Positions 47,481 to 59,745 are shown, numbered from the stretch's first letter. The stretch: 64,000 nt of DNA from Portulaca oleracea (GCA_029582165.1 CM055871.1:1991501-2055500); one strand, 5' to 3'. The notes: generated by a model from the letters alone, not told the origin. Numbers and translations: made by a program.

Positions 47481-48439
47481 TATTTTACATGATTCTTCGT
47501 GTCATATAATCCTCTATATTCTTGAAATAATCTCAATAATTAATGTATTAACCCTGAACATAGAAGTTATAACTAAAACCCAATGCAAGAACATTAAAAC
47601 CCAGAACCACGAAAATTAAACCTAGAAACAAGAATTCTAAATTGGAACTTAGAATCGAAGCCGAGAGCAAACCGAGAAACTTCCATCGCAAATCTACATG
47701 AATCAACTTGAAAAACCAAAATTAACTCAAAAACATTATCTTAATTCGAACTCTAACCAACGCAAAAATCGATATCCAAATTAACAATTTTTAAGATTAT
47801 ATATTCTTATTTGATTTTGTTTTTATTGAACATTATATATTCTTATCTTTTCATGCATTTGACAAATGATTAGACTATTTTGAAATGTGCACATGAATAT
47901 ATGTAAATTATTTTCTTAATTATCTTATTTTTAATTTGTAAAACTTCACTACCATACAATAATTAATTTAGAATTTTTCGATAAAATTTTCATTTAAGCA
48001 ATTTTTTTTATAAAACAATGATTTTAAGAGAACAAATAATCAACTCTATTCATTCTTTATAAAATAAACTAACTAAAAAAATAATTGTAATCTAAAATAA
48101 AATTATGTATTTATTATAGTTCGTAATATTGTTATGAAATTTAATGATAATTTATATGATGTAAGTATTATTATGTAAATTAATGATAATTTGATCTTCT
48201 ATTATAAGATAAGTTTTTGACACAATTGAAATAAGTTACAAATAATTAATGATAGGGCTTATTGCTCAGTGCTTTGTTTAATTCATATTTGAACTTATTA
48301 AATATATTTTAGAATTTAGGAGAGAGCGTAAAAAGGTATGTGTTTTTAATAATTAGGCAATAATATTTTAATCTTTTACCAATCAGTCATATTAAAAGGA
48401 CTAGACTCTATTCTTTTCATTGGTAAGTAGGATATGCAA
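47103..48439. other. Copia LTR remainder and AT-rich spacer
   Basis: 47103-47480 is probably the rest of the copia LTR. 47540-47690 has repeated AACCCAGAA and AAACCTAGAA phrases. No gene. Confidence 0.4.
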
Positions 48440-48440
48440 G

Positions 48441-48512
<72 letters not shown>
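48440..48512. repeat. (TA)n microsatellite
   Basis: About 70 bases of TA repeat next to a Helitron-like element; the related copy at 32.8 kb also abuts a TA repeat. Confidence 0.9.
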
Positions 48513-48518
<6 letters not shown>

Positions 48519-48839
48519 TATATATATTTGGGTACAAAAGATGAGGATCGAAATATATAGATTCTAATGAGAGCATTTTGAGAAATTTATAATTGATTCT
48601 ATTTATTTGTTTTTAAAATCATGTAATATTAATGTGTACATTAATGTAAGTTTGTTTGCATTGATAACTCTTTTTTCATATGCAATATCCTTTTTTCTTT
48701 ATTTTTTAAATAAGAAAACTATTCTTTTTATTTTTCATTATTGTTTTTTCTTTATTCTTTTAAATATAACATCAGTAATTTTTTCAACAATACATATAAT
48801 TTACTTGTGTTCCGTGCACCGCACAGGTCTAAGTACTAG
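48513..48839 (+). mobile_element. Helitron-like non-autonomous element, plus orientation
   Basis: The 3' end carries CCGTGCACCGCACAGG (hairpin) then TCTAAGTA and CTAGT at 48835-48839. The body matches the inverse copy at 32.4-32.8 kb (GGTACAAAAGATGAGGATC, ATTGATTCTATTTATT). The 5' edge lies in or before the TA repeat. No helicase. Confidence 0.65.
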
Positions 48840-49140
48840 TTTTTAGATATGATTGGGTAGGTATTGTTAGATATGGTAGCCAAAAAAAAAAAAAGACTTA
48901 AAAAGTCCTATATTTTGTCGTCGCTATTAAATACCTTTGTGTTTTTACAAATAATCTTGGGGTGTCCTTATTTTTGCTATAGTTATATTTTTTTGATAAT
49001 TTATGAGGCTAGCCCGAATTATTGATTAAAATAGTGTCATAATATATAGCACACTGTCATAAGGATAATACAACCCCAACTGATGCCCTTGGAGAAACAT
49101 ATATAACAAAACAGTACATCCAAGGTATGGACTTAGACCA
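48685..49140. repeat. Tandem duplication, copy 1 (456 bp)
   Basis: Starts ATATCCTTTTTTCTTTATT and ends ATGGACTTAGACCA. It contains the 3' end of the Helitron-like element plus about 300 bases of its flank. Copy 2 follows directly at 49141. Confidence 0.9.
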
Positions 49141-49596
49141 ATATCCTTTTTTCTTTATTCTTTTAAATAAGAAAACTATTCATTTTATTTTTCATTATTG
49201 TTTTTTCTTTATTCTTTTAAATATAACATCGGGAATCTTTTCAACAATACGTATGATTAACTTGCGTCCCATGCACCGCACGGGTCTAAGTGCTAGTTTT
49301 TAGATATGATTAGATAAGTATTGTTAGATATGGTAGCAAAAAAAAAAAAGACTTGAAGAGCCCTATATTTTGTCGTCGCTATTAAATGCCCCTGTGTTTT
49401 TACAAATAATCTTGGGGTGCCCTTATTTTTGCTGTAGTTATATCTTTTTTGATAATTTATGGGCCTAGCCGAATTATTGATTAAAATAGTATCATAATAT
49501 ATAGCACACTGCCATAAGGCTAATACAACCCCAATTAATGCCCTTGGAGAAACATATATAACAAAACAGTACATCTAAGGTATGGACTCAGACCAA
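49141..49596. repeat. Tandem duplication, copy 2 (456 bp)
   Basis: Head-to-tail repeat of 48685-49140 with the same period throughout (Helitron end CTAGT at 49294-49298, TTTGTCGTCGCTATTAAATG, CAGTACATCTAAGGTATGG). Scattered substitutions show it is not very recent. Confidence 0.9.
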
Positions 49597-51189
49597 TAGA
49601 AAAGAATAACAGGCGGAGTACTCAACATACAAAACATACCTACTAGATCTCACCTAAGACAATCCTTACTAGCATGTGACTTTCCATGACTTGGGAATTA
49701 GGATCCCTACCATTTTATCCTTTTTTGCTAGACCTTGCTTTTTTACTTTGTCAATGTCAATTCCTTTACTGATGCAACGTACTACGTCATGGATTAGTAA
49801 GACAATTACCTATTTGCACTTGCTTGTAACTTCATCTCATTGTTGAGTATTTTACGAAATGATACATGCTACTTTTTTCTTGTGTTTCCCATTCACTGCC
49901 ACATACCTCAAGGGATCGGGATTAAAATTTGCATTAAAATTACCTACCAGAGAGGTTGCAGTATTGCATATCCTTCCTTCCAATTGGTTATTTATGGTGA
50001 CAATTCGACATAACCTTTGACTGGACATGACGAAAATAATTAATTACTATATTAAAGGCTAATCTAGTCTAATTACATTTGACTAACTTAACTAAGTAGG
50101 ACCCTTATAAGCATCCCCCTCCTTGTCATTGTGTTCCAAGTTTTTCTCTCATTTCCTAACAAAGCATGCAACAACAGTAGAGCAGGGCGTTTACTGTTGT
50201 ACTAGGCATTTAATAAAGTTGTTCCATTAAGCTTTTTTTTTTTGTTTCATTCCTAAAGACGACAACAACAACAACAATAAATTCCGAGGGGGAACATGTT
50301 TGAGCATAGTATGGGGGATCCAAATGTGGACCCCCCCCAAAAAAAAACCTTCAAAGGCTGATTCCAGCAATTTGTTTTTTTTTTTTCTTTCTAATGGCAC
50401 AATTCCCTTAATCTTTAATTAGCACATAAGAAGCGTTTACTTCCACTAAAAAATTGTTAAGCAAAAAACTTACGCCACCCTCTGTCGAAGATTATCATAT
50501 TGTCACCCATAAATAATTACAAAAAAATAATGTCACCCCTTTTTTTTGTGAAAACACAGGGCGCTTAAAATAATTACGATAAAACAAAGGATCATTTAAG
50601 TCATTTTTCGATCAGTTATTGCAAGCCTATATATGTAAATGTTTAAACATATATTAGGTAATGTAGGTTTTTTTTTTTTTTGTGCAGTAGATAATGTAGG
50701 TTATGTATATAATATAAGTAGAAATAGGTAAGATAAGTATGATGCAGGCAAGTCCCACTTACCTACAAAAGGAACATGGCTTTAAACACTTTAGCCTGTT
50801 AAAGAATGACATTTTGGGGTAAAAAGGTTGTCTGAAACCAAACAACATAACTTGACTTGATAGAATGACAAAACCTTCTCGAAAAGCTATATTTGACTAA
50901 ATAGCTCATTCAAAATGAAAAATCTGGTATGAGACTATCTCAACTAAATTTATCGTGACATGGACTCTTTACAGGATAGCATTTTCAATATTTTACCATT
51001 ACTAATAAGTAAGATTAAGATGACCTTTTATATGACTGTGATTAACAATTTATGAAGTAATGACTTTTACTAAAGTCATCCTAAATAAATTATTTATCAT
51101 CGTAATATTCATAACATTATTGCAAAACTCTACATTTTATAATAAATTTATGGTGGAACAATCTCACATACTGCAATTAATATATCATC
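49597..51189. other. AT-rich spacer left of the LINE
   Basis: No gene recognised. It contains short homopolymer and A/C runs (for example 50330-50348). Its right part may be the decayed 5' part of the LINE. Confidence 0.4.
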
Positions 51190-54100
51190 TACCAAAATGC
51201 TCAACTTTGATTTAAAGCAAGCTTTTATTAAGCTGGAAATGTATTGGAAACAGAAAAGTTCTTTACAGTGGTTTCTAAAGGGGGACCAGATGACAAAGTT
51301 CTACTTTTGGCATTACAAGGCTTGCACTGCAAGGAACCGTATTCATGCCCTCCAATATGAAGATGGGGAATGGGTGTGCAAGCAGGAGGACATGTTGGAG
51401 CTATGCCTATTGGCGTTCACAAACTTGTATAGGTGTGATTACTCTTTTGCGACTGCAAGATAAAGGATCCTACACTCCTTGGTTGTCAATATGAATCGTG
51501 GACTAACTCAAGACGATTGTTGTTGGATCTCCAAACTATTCTCATCCAAAGAGGTCACCAAGGTGGTCTTACAAATGCAAAATTGTAAAGCCCTAGGTCC
51601 GGATGATATTCCGCCTGCTTTCTTTAAATTAAAGAGTGTTGGCCGAATATAAAGGATAAGGTCATAACAACAGTTTGTCATGCACTTAACTCAAGGTAAT
51701 TGTTAATGGACATGAATAACACAAGCATTGTGATGTTGAAAAAGAAAAAGGTGTCTCCATGTTGGAGGACTTCAGAGTTCAAACCCATTAGCCTCTGTAA
51801 TGTGATTTACCGTGTGCTTTCTAAGTGTCTGGTCAATGAGGATCATAGGGAAATAGGTCGGACCTGACCAAAATGCCTTTGTGTCAGACTGTTTAATGGG
51901 TGAAAGCAGCTTGCTGGCACATGAAGTGCTATACTACATTATAAAGAAAAGGATGGGGGGACAGTTTAGTTGAAACCAGATATGAGCAAAGCATGTAATA
52001 GGTTGAATTGGGATTTCATAGAGGTGAAAAAAGATGAACTTCCTTATGAAAGGGGTTAATTTCGTTATTCAATGCATCACCACTATCAGATACTATGTGG
52101 TTTTGAATGGTCAAAATTCAAAACAGTTTCAACCCGAAGGAGGCTTGAGACAAGGGGGTATGTTGTCTCCATACCTCTTCCTTCTGTATATGGAGGTTCT
52201 TTCTCAAAACCTTTTGAAGGCGGAGGAACAAGGGCGGTTTGTTGGAGTCAAAGTAGCTAGAGAAGCCCCCTCTATATCGCACTTGTTTTCTGTGGATGAT
52301 GCGATATTGTTTGCGGAGGCATTAGCCGAGAATCTCAAGAATGAGGTGGAAAATTTTGCTATTAGGTCTAGCCAAATCCTTAATGTCCAAAAATCTTCAA
52401 TGTCGACATCCCTAGGTATATTTATAAAGGACAAAGAAGGCTTGAAGCTGATTTTTGGTTTCCATGGTGGCGATTACTTTGAAAAATATTTAGGAGCTCC
52501 GGTGTATATCCAGAAACATAAACTCCGAAATTCCAAAGCTGGCACTCTCACTTACTATCTCAATCGCCCTGCCTAGTGCTCATAAATTCTGTTCTAACGT
52601 CTCGTAATAAGCACGTTCTCGCTCTTTACAAATCCCAACGAAAATTGCTCAAAAGATTAATGCACTAATGGTCACTTTCTTTTGGGCGACTGGGAAGAAG
52701 ACAGACATGAGTATCATAGGGGAAAGAAGGAAAAGATGTTCCTTCCGAAAGGAGGAGGCATGGGTATTCGAGAAACAAATGCTCATAACCAAGCTTTATT
52801 GTTGAAACAAGGGGCCGGAATTCAAAAGAATCCACAAAGCCTACTGGCCAGAACGTGGGCAGTGAAGTACAAACAACCGAATCTTTTGAACCTTTCGGTG
52901 AGCTAAAAAGTCCCCTCCAACGCCTCGAGGGGGTGGAGAAATGTGATCACACTTATTAAGAATTGTAATCAGGCACATCACTGGAAAGTGGGAAATGGCC
53001 GAGACATTTGTCTTGGGGATACGAGATGGTTGGGGATACAATTAGCTCTTAAGAGCGACAACATAAAACAAGCTTGGCTGGATAGGCCAATTGCTGACTT
53101 GGTAATAAAGGATAGACTTTCCTTGTGGAACATCCACCTCCTAAGATCAATTCTCACAACAGATTCAGTCCAGGAAATCATAAAAACACTCTTTATGAGG
53201 AGGTTGGGAGTGACTCCCTCCAGTAGGGTCCACCAAAGACTGGGAAATGCACTGTCAGATTAGGGTATTTTTACTTATAGGTACATAATAGTGACGCTGA
53301 GTACTCCCAAATAGACAACAAGGGCAACAGATTATGGTGTGCAATTTGGAGCGCCCAATCACCTCTGAAATGGGCTATGTTTCTTTGGAAAAGCCTGAAT
53401 AATGTTATCCCAACTAGGGATAATAGGCAAAAGAGACAATAAGCACCACCCTTTCTTTGTGCATGCGGCAAGGTAATGGAAGCAATGGGACACATCCTAC
53501 GTGAATGCGAGATTGCAAAGCGTGTCTAGGCATGCAGACCTCTGGGAAAGATCATTGTTCTACCAAGAATACATATTGACTGGAATAATTGGGTTACTAA
53601 TCGACTTTTTTTTTATGTTTTTTATTTTAACAGGTGTAAAACTTCACGGTTCAATAACATAACTATGTTCTTAGGAACCATTTGGCATATTTGGAAGGCT
53701 GGAAACTATATTCTGCTTCAGGAAGATCTAAAATATTTGTAGTCACCACCATTGGTTATTGAACAAGAAGTGGAAGCTTGCTTCCAAGAAAAACAAAAGT
53801 ACATCATAGGGGTGAGCTGGAGATCAAGGAAAAAGGCGAGAGTATAGAACCCAACAGTCAAGACGGACACAAGAATCTAATCTTCCTGTGGGAGTTGGGC
53901 AATACCTCTATGCCCCCAAGTTAAGTTCCAAGTCTACAAAGCTTGGCGAAGAAGGAACTTTAGAACAATCGCTGCATGTGTGCTTCTCTCAGAGGAGCAA
54001 GGTAACATTATTGTTTGTGAGAAACCTGATCTGCTCATAACCAGTACTTGTGGAATTGGAGGCCATTGCTTTGGTCTTGTATGTGGCAAAGGAGTGTGGG

Positions 54101-54280
54101 TTTAATTAAGAATGTGCTCATTCACACCAATAGTCAGCTAACAATCCTCTTTTAAAGCAATATTAAACAAGCAATGTTGGACAGTCACACAATTGCCGAA
54201 TAGAAAAAGTGACAAGGAAAAACGTCACGAAGCTCACAAGCTGGTAAAGGCATCATCACAAGGACATATGGTAGACTATT
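51190..54280 (+). mobile_element. L1-type LINE, ~3.1 kb, 5'-truncated and dead
   Basis: Plus-strand readings in order: WFLKGDQMTKFYFWHYKA (51270-51325), MQNCKALGPDDIPPAFFKL (near 51580), MLSPYLFLLYMEVLSQNL after RQGG (52150-52215), HLFSVDDAILFAEALAEN (52279-52335, the reverse transcriptase active-site box with S-V for F-A), LGAPVYIQKHK, a zf-RVT-like WLGIQLALKSDN and DRLSLWNIHLLRS block (53030-53155), and an RNase H-like tail near 53930-54120. Stops and frameshifts are frequent. This order is that of plant L1 ORF2. The best open piece, 52034-52576, is 180 residues. The endonuclease domain is missing. Confidence 0.85.
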
Positions 54281-54497
54281 ATTAGATGATATTTCTTTTC
54301 TTGTTTCTTTTCTTTTCCCTTTCTTTTATCTGTCTGTCATATATATATATATTGATGATCATTCACCTCAATTTACCCAATTCTCGGCATTTATAGCTAT
54401 TACCTAGGCATTAAGCACACCCCCAACCCCAATAAACCTGAAAGTGAGGTGAAAGTGTGAAACAAGAAAGTCCGGCAGAGTTATAGAAGAATAGAAA
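54281..54497 (+). promoter_or_regulatory. Promoter and 5' UTR of the 54.5-kb gene
   Basis: Intergenic gap between the LINE and the ATG. TATATATATATAT near 54340 could act as a TATA box, with a likely leader from about 54400 on. Confidence 0.4.
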
Positions 54498-56208
54498 ATG
54501 GAGGGAGGAGTGGGACCCACAACATCAAGCTCACACTCAAGGCCAGTCAGATCATCCGCCCGTTTCTGCTACAACAACACCACCGGCAACAATGGCGGCT
54601 CTTCTCCGGCGACATTTTCCGGCCCCGTCCGCCGCTGGGAGAAGAAGTGGGTCCACGTGTCATCATCGTCATCATCCCTCAAACAACGCAAACAATCCAA
54701 CGCTCCTCCTAAGCCTGACAACTCATCACTCCTCCTCTGCAAGTGGACCCCACTCTCCGCCACTCAGTCGTCGGAAAACACCTCCCCTGGCCGTAAATTC
54801 CGCTATACTCCGGTCCGTACTCAATTTTCCTCTTTTTCTTCTTTTTTTTTCCTTTTTTTGGTAAGAAGTCAGGGGTAAGTGTACTTGAACTGGGATTGTT
54901 GCGAGAGTTTTTGCCTTTGTTTATGAGAATGTGTTGGTGAAGATCTCAAGGAAGAAGCAATTAGGCAAGCAAATGCTAGGATGTTTACGCTGGAACTCTG
55001 AATTTATGTCTGTTATGGGAAGAACATGCACAATTGTATAGGTAGAAATAGAATTTGAAACTCCCAGTTTTACTTTTAGGTCACTCTGAGCCATAATCAA
55101 TCAACCTACAAGTTGTTCTTGATCTGACTTTTGTCCCTTTTCTAATACTCCCTCCATTCCATATTAATTGTCATAATTTTGATTTTTCTGTTCTCCAATG
55201 TCACTCTTTGATTGATAATTTCTTACCTAATATATGTTATTATCAATTGCAATATTATACTTTTATGATAATATTTTTCGTTATGAATCTAATGGGGATA
55301 ATTTTATATCGCAACTCATTGTATATATTGAGAAATTTATGGTCAAAACTTTTGAAATTTGACCGACAATTAGTATGGAACGTAGGGAGTATAAAACATA
55401 TGTTTGAATGTCCTCTTTCAGTAGATACTTTGGTACCTAGATTGGCTGATTTCATGGAAGTAATCAGTTTCTTCTTATTTGTTAGCAGATAGCTGGTTCC
55501 TTTGTAGTCTTGTATCCCTCCCTGTCTACCTTGTTCCTATTTTGCTAACTCCTAAGCTTTATTCTATGTAAATGTGTGTTGCAGATTGGTGCATTTGAAG
55601 GTAAGAAGAAGCTGGTTGGCAAGGGACTTGTGGATGGGAATTATTTGGGAGAGGTACACCAACCGGTAAAAAAGCTTGCAGTAGAGAGTGATGATGTCTA
55701 TAGGATGCTTGACATCAACCAGGACCAAATGGGAGATCAAGTAAGTAAAGCAAGCTGCTATTGCAAACATTTCCTTACTATTACCACTCATAGTTATCAG
55801 CTTGCTTTACTCAATTCAATAATTTGTTGACAGTATAAGCATATAGCAGTGACAGAGTTCGTTTAGAATGAAGTTTAGTTCGTTTTCGAAATGCAAAGCA
55901 TCCAATCCAACTTATTTTAGTTAGAGAATCTATGTTTTAGATGTAACCCTCAGCTGAATAGTTTGAAATGACCTTAGGTAGGTTTTGATTATTTTTGGTA
56001 TGTTATATTTCTTTACTTGAGGTTACAAAGTGCATTAGGCTTTTCTCTTCATGCGGTTGTAGAGTGCATTGGGCTTTTTTTCTATCAGTTTTATGAAGGG
56101 AGCAGCCTAATGCCTTCTTCACAGAGATTGTTGCCAATTCAATGGAAGGAGAATGAGTCGAAATGTACTTTTGATATAGAACGACCCACTTTTGCTGGAT
56201 TTGGCTGA
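54498..56208 (+). CDS. Plant-specific protein of unknown function, three exons
   Basis: Exons 54498-54812, 55585-55740 and 56125-56208, all joined in phase 0 with GT-AG introns, give 184 residues ending in GFG and TGA. Residues 1-105 are serine-, asparagine- and arginine-rich with the blocks GPVRRWEKKWVHV, LLLCKWTPL and RKFRYTPV. These blocks also occur in an uncharacterised family of plant proteins, where the next exon begins with a short charged segment like IGAFEGKKKLVGKG here. No known catalytic domain, signal peptide or membrane segment is seen; the protein is basic at the start and more acidic later (VESDDVYRMLDINQDQ). Exons 1 and 2 are well supported. Exon 3 rests on splice sites and frame only. 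Intron 1 contains a Stowaway-like MITE. Confidence 0.7.
55148..55389. mobile_element. Stowaway-like MITE in intron 1 of the 54.5-kb gene
   Basis: Left end CTCCCTCCATTCCATATTAA, right end the complement of CTCCCTACGTTCCATACTAA, flanked by TA (55146-55147 and 55390-55391). 242 bp, no coding capacity. The ends match those of Stowaway elements. Confidence 0.85.
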
Positions 56209-56655
56209 ACTGATGTGTACCATATTACCAATCCTCACACCTTGACCAGTTGACCTTGACCAGTTGACCTTGACCTTGACCTCTGCTAGACTAACCTAAA
56301 ATTAGGTTCACCGATTGTGTTTTACTGTCCAAATTCTTGGGAGTGATCAATCGATCACTACCCACTAGTACTAAGTGGAAGTTTGATCCCTATTAGATGT
56401 ATACACTTCATCAATTTGAACATGATTCCAATGACGGTAACCTTAAGATTAACATAATCTGAAGTGAGAACAATCTGTTTGTTGACTGTATCCCAAGTTC
56501 CTAACCCCACCACGGCACAAGCAAGAGATCCGTCTGCTAGTTGGTACTAGTATCAATGTATGCCTTTTTGCCGCAAAATGACAAATATAATTCCCATAGC
56601 TAACCTAACCCAGAGGAGCAAGGTTTAGTGGTTTATGTAATTTGCTTATAATAAA

Positions 56656-57011
56656 CGAAAAAAATACATACTTTGGGGTACTGGAAAAATAATCGAAGTT
56701 ACAACTTTGTTATGGGTGAGCTGAAATTTAACCCATATAATTCTTAGTGTCCACCATCAATTTGAGCTCGTCTGAAAAGTGATGTGGCGGTGGCGATATT
56801 ACACATAGAATTATTTGCAGCTCAAAAAATAGTTAAAAGTGTGCTCCGCGTGTAATATCCCCACCGCCACATCACTTTTTCAACGAGCTGAACTTGATGG
56901 TGGACACTAAGAATAATAGGGGTTAAAGTTTAGCTCACCCATAACAAAGTTGTAACTTCGGATTATTTTTCCCAATACCCCCAAAGTAAGTATTATTTTT
57001 TCCAATTTTCC
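56656..57011. mobile_element. Foldback MULE-like MITE E (356 bp, 9-bp TSD)
   Basis: Inverted arms with ATTCTTAGTGTCCACCATCA and GGGTGAGCT(G/A)AA(A/C) segments; the right terminus reads, inverted, GGAAAATTGGAAAAAATAAT. Flanking 9-mers are TATAATAAA (56647-56655) and TAAAATAAA (57012-57020), one mismatch. Arms hold TTGGGAAAAATAATCCGAAG-like units, and the centre has GATGTGGCGGTGGCGAT and its inverse. Confidence 0.8.
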
Positions 57012-57020
57012 TAAAATAAA

Positions 57021-58288
57021 TAGGAGAAATGTGTCGAGGTATATATTTGTAAGATTTCTCGTCAATGCGTTGGCCTGAACTCTGGACAGAACTTTCTTCG
57101 TTTTCCCTTCAGCTCTGTGAATCTTAAGATATAGTCATGTGCGATTGCTATATGCCCAAAATACAGAACTGGTACATATGCATGTCACCTATAAATAAGG
57201 ATTTCGGCCATCATATAATGACGTGTTCAGCCATGAGTCTGTTGCACAGACAGAGTCAATAAACTACACAAACTGCATTGCTAGTAAGTAGTGATCATAC
57301 CAGACGTTTAAAAGATATCATTTTTTCGGATAAAAGCATTATAATAAACTCGACAAATGTGATAGCACCAGTTGACACTCAGGAACATGAAAGAAAATAG
57401 AATCACAAGAAAAGGTAACTGGAGGAGGGACAAAGAAAGGAAGAAGCCTTAAATTTTTTTGTGTTAAATGAAAGTTGAGGTAATTAGTTATGTGTGTTGA
57501 ATTCAAACTTGACAATCTCTTGCATGAATGTATAGGAAGGAAGCAAGTCAATTGTGACTCAATATTCTCGTAGAAGCCATGTGAATCACGAGTCATGCCA
57601 GGAGGACTAGAACAAAGGCGGCCAGTTGAAGGTGATGAATCTGAGTGGATTCTAGGCTAACAGTTTCTGTAGATTGTTTGGACAGGGTTATCCAAGCAGT
57701 GACTTCTACTAATGGTGAATTATGTTAATACTACTACCTTCGTCGGTGACTTAAGATGTTAGGTGTTGTAATTGTGTAGTTTAATGCTGTCAAGTATGGC
57801 ACTACTATGCAATAGTGTGCATGTTAATGTGGTTGTGTTTACCTGAACTTGAAGGCTGATGTTATGATAGGACCCCTGCTTTCAACTATGGGGGATCCTA
57901 CCCCTAGGCCCTAGTGATGTATGTATAGTGAGCAGAACTATCAATTCAAGCATGCGGGTTAAATATTTAAATATTTTGGTTGGGTTTATTTCGGTTTTGG
58001 ATATATATTGGTTATGTGTATATTATGTTCGGACAAAATACAAATTTGGTCTATGTCATGTTCGGATAAATATGGGTTAGATATATTTTAATTTTAGGCA
58101 GCTTGGGTAGGATTTTCAAGTTGTGACCTTGACTTTTTCTTTATTCCTAAGGAAATAAAATAATCTTTAAATACTTCAATTCCTCAATGTATGCTAAAAA
58201 ATATACGATTCCATTAACATGTCGATAAATCTAAAATTAGAGTTTATTCAAAGAAAGAATTTAAATTTAATGTAGATTTGCATTTATG
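57021..58288. other. Spacer, no gene seen
   Basis: Unremarkable AT-rich sequence. 57960-58100 has a few TATATTGGTTATG and TGTTCGGA(T/C)AAA repeats. No family match. Confidence 0.45.
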
Positions 58289-58293
58289 GTGTA

Positions 58294-59745
58294 TGATACG
58301 CCACAAGTGTACGGGTGTTCGTGTAGTAAGTATTAAAGTCGATCCCACAGGGACTTTGCTAATTACGCACCAAACTAGGAGGTGATTGCTAAACTGGTCG
58401 GGTTTTAAGTAGGATTAACTAATTCTATTTCTAATCGCTAAAAGGGTCAAAACAAACAAATATTCACACAATTCACAAGATGAAATCAATATGAGAAAGA
58501 TGTTCAGGGGATAAAACCTAAGTAACTCTATTAATCAAACAAGTGGATTGAACATGTATGTCACTAATTTGGTACATTTTAGGGTCAATAATCGCATAAA
58601 TTCTTCCTAGCGAGCTTTTGGCAATGAAACGGATTGCTTAATAAAATCAATCACCTACTTTCGTGGTTATTTCAAATTTTCAATTTATCTAAGTTAAAGA
58701 TCAAATTATCCAATGACCCCTAATTACAAAGTCTTCTATGTCTAGTTCATTTCATAATCAGTTTAATCCTATGGGTTCCGAATATCGAATTTCTCTGTTC
58801 GGTATTTCATTCAACATTCTAAATCCATGCTAATGGTGATCAAGCAAAAGCAATGACATATATATTCAAAGGATAAATAAAATGCATTCAAACTAGATTA
58901 ACATACTTGTTCAATCCAACAATACTCAATCCATAAGAGAAACTAATAAGGGTTTATCCCCCAAACTAAAAGAAACTACTCACTACTCAAGTTTAAAACA
59001 CAAAACATAACAAAATCTATTCTAGAAATCATGAAAACTATAAGAAAGAGGAAAACCGAGTTGGAATTCAATCCTTGCTTGAATGATGATCCGCGGGGAC
59101 TTTTGCTCCTCCACTTCTCTCCAATTCTTGAGAATCGGATCTTCCAAAACTCAATCAATCTCTCTCTCTTCACTAGCATGAACATGGATGGAAATATGGG
59201 TGAAGGGATGGATGAATGTAGAGATGAAGATGATGATGAATGGGAGTGAATGATCCATGGAAACAGCCGAATAACAATTATATAGCATTAAAACGAAGTT
59301 GAAACGTCATTTCTGCATTTAACGGAGCCAACACGGACCGTGTCAGGGCAACACGAACCGTCTTGAACCTAACACGAGTCGTGTTGATTAGACACGAGTC
59401 GTGTTGCCTGCAAGAGTCAATTTCTGCACTTTCTGGACCCTGAAATGGGTCGTTTTGTTTGGTTTTGCATCCGTGTTGCAACGTGACGCAACCCTTTAAC
59501 AACTTGGGCCTGAGTTTGGGCCTTGGGGTGGATCTCTCTCTTGATTTATGATCTACTTGGATTTCTTTAACTTGGATTTGAGCTTGATTTGATCCAAATT
59601 ACTCGAAATTCCTACAAAACTATACCAAACTCCAACCAAGCATAAAATAGAGAATTCGGGTATAAAAATAAGACATTCATAACTAAAATCACCCAAATTA
59701 ACTCTAAATAATCCTAGATCACATATATATATAATGCACTTATCA
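58294..59745 (-). mobile_element. Solo LTR, Tat/gypsy-like, 1452 bp, TSD GTGTA
   Basis: On the plus strand it begins TGATACGCCACAAGTGTACG and ends ATAATGCACTTATCA. It contains GTCGATCCCACAGGGAC at 58339-58355, the inverse of the same phrase in the solo LTR at 45.7 kb, so it is oriented minus. It is flanked by GTGTA at 58289-58293 and 59746-59750, a perfect 5-bp target duplication. No interior or partner LTR. Confidence 0.9.

Noticed and set aside
56017..56208. 63-residue independent ORF
   Set aside because: Its last 27 codons are better read as exon 3 of the 54.5-kb gene, after the acceptor at 56124.
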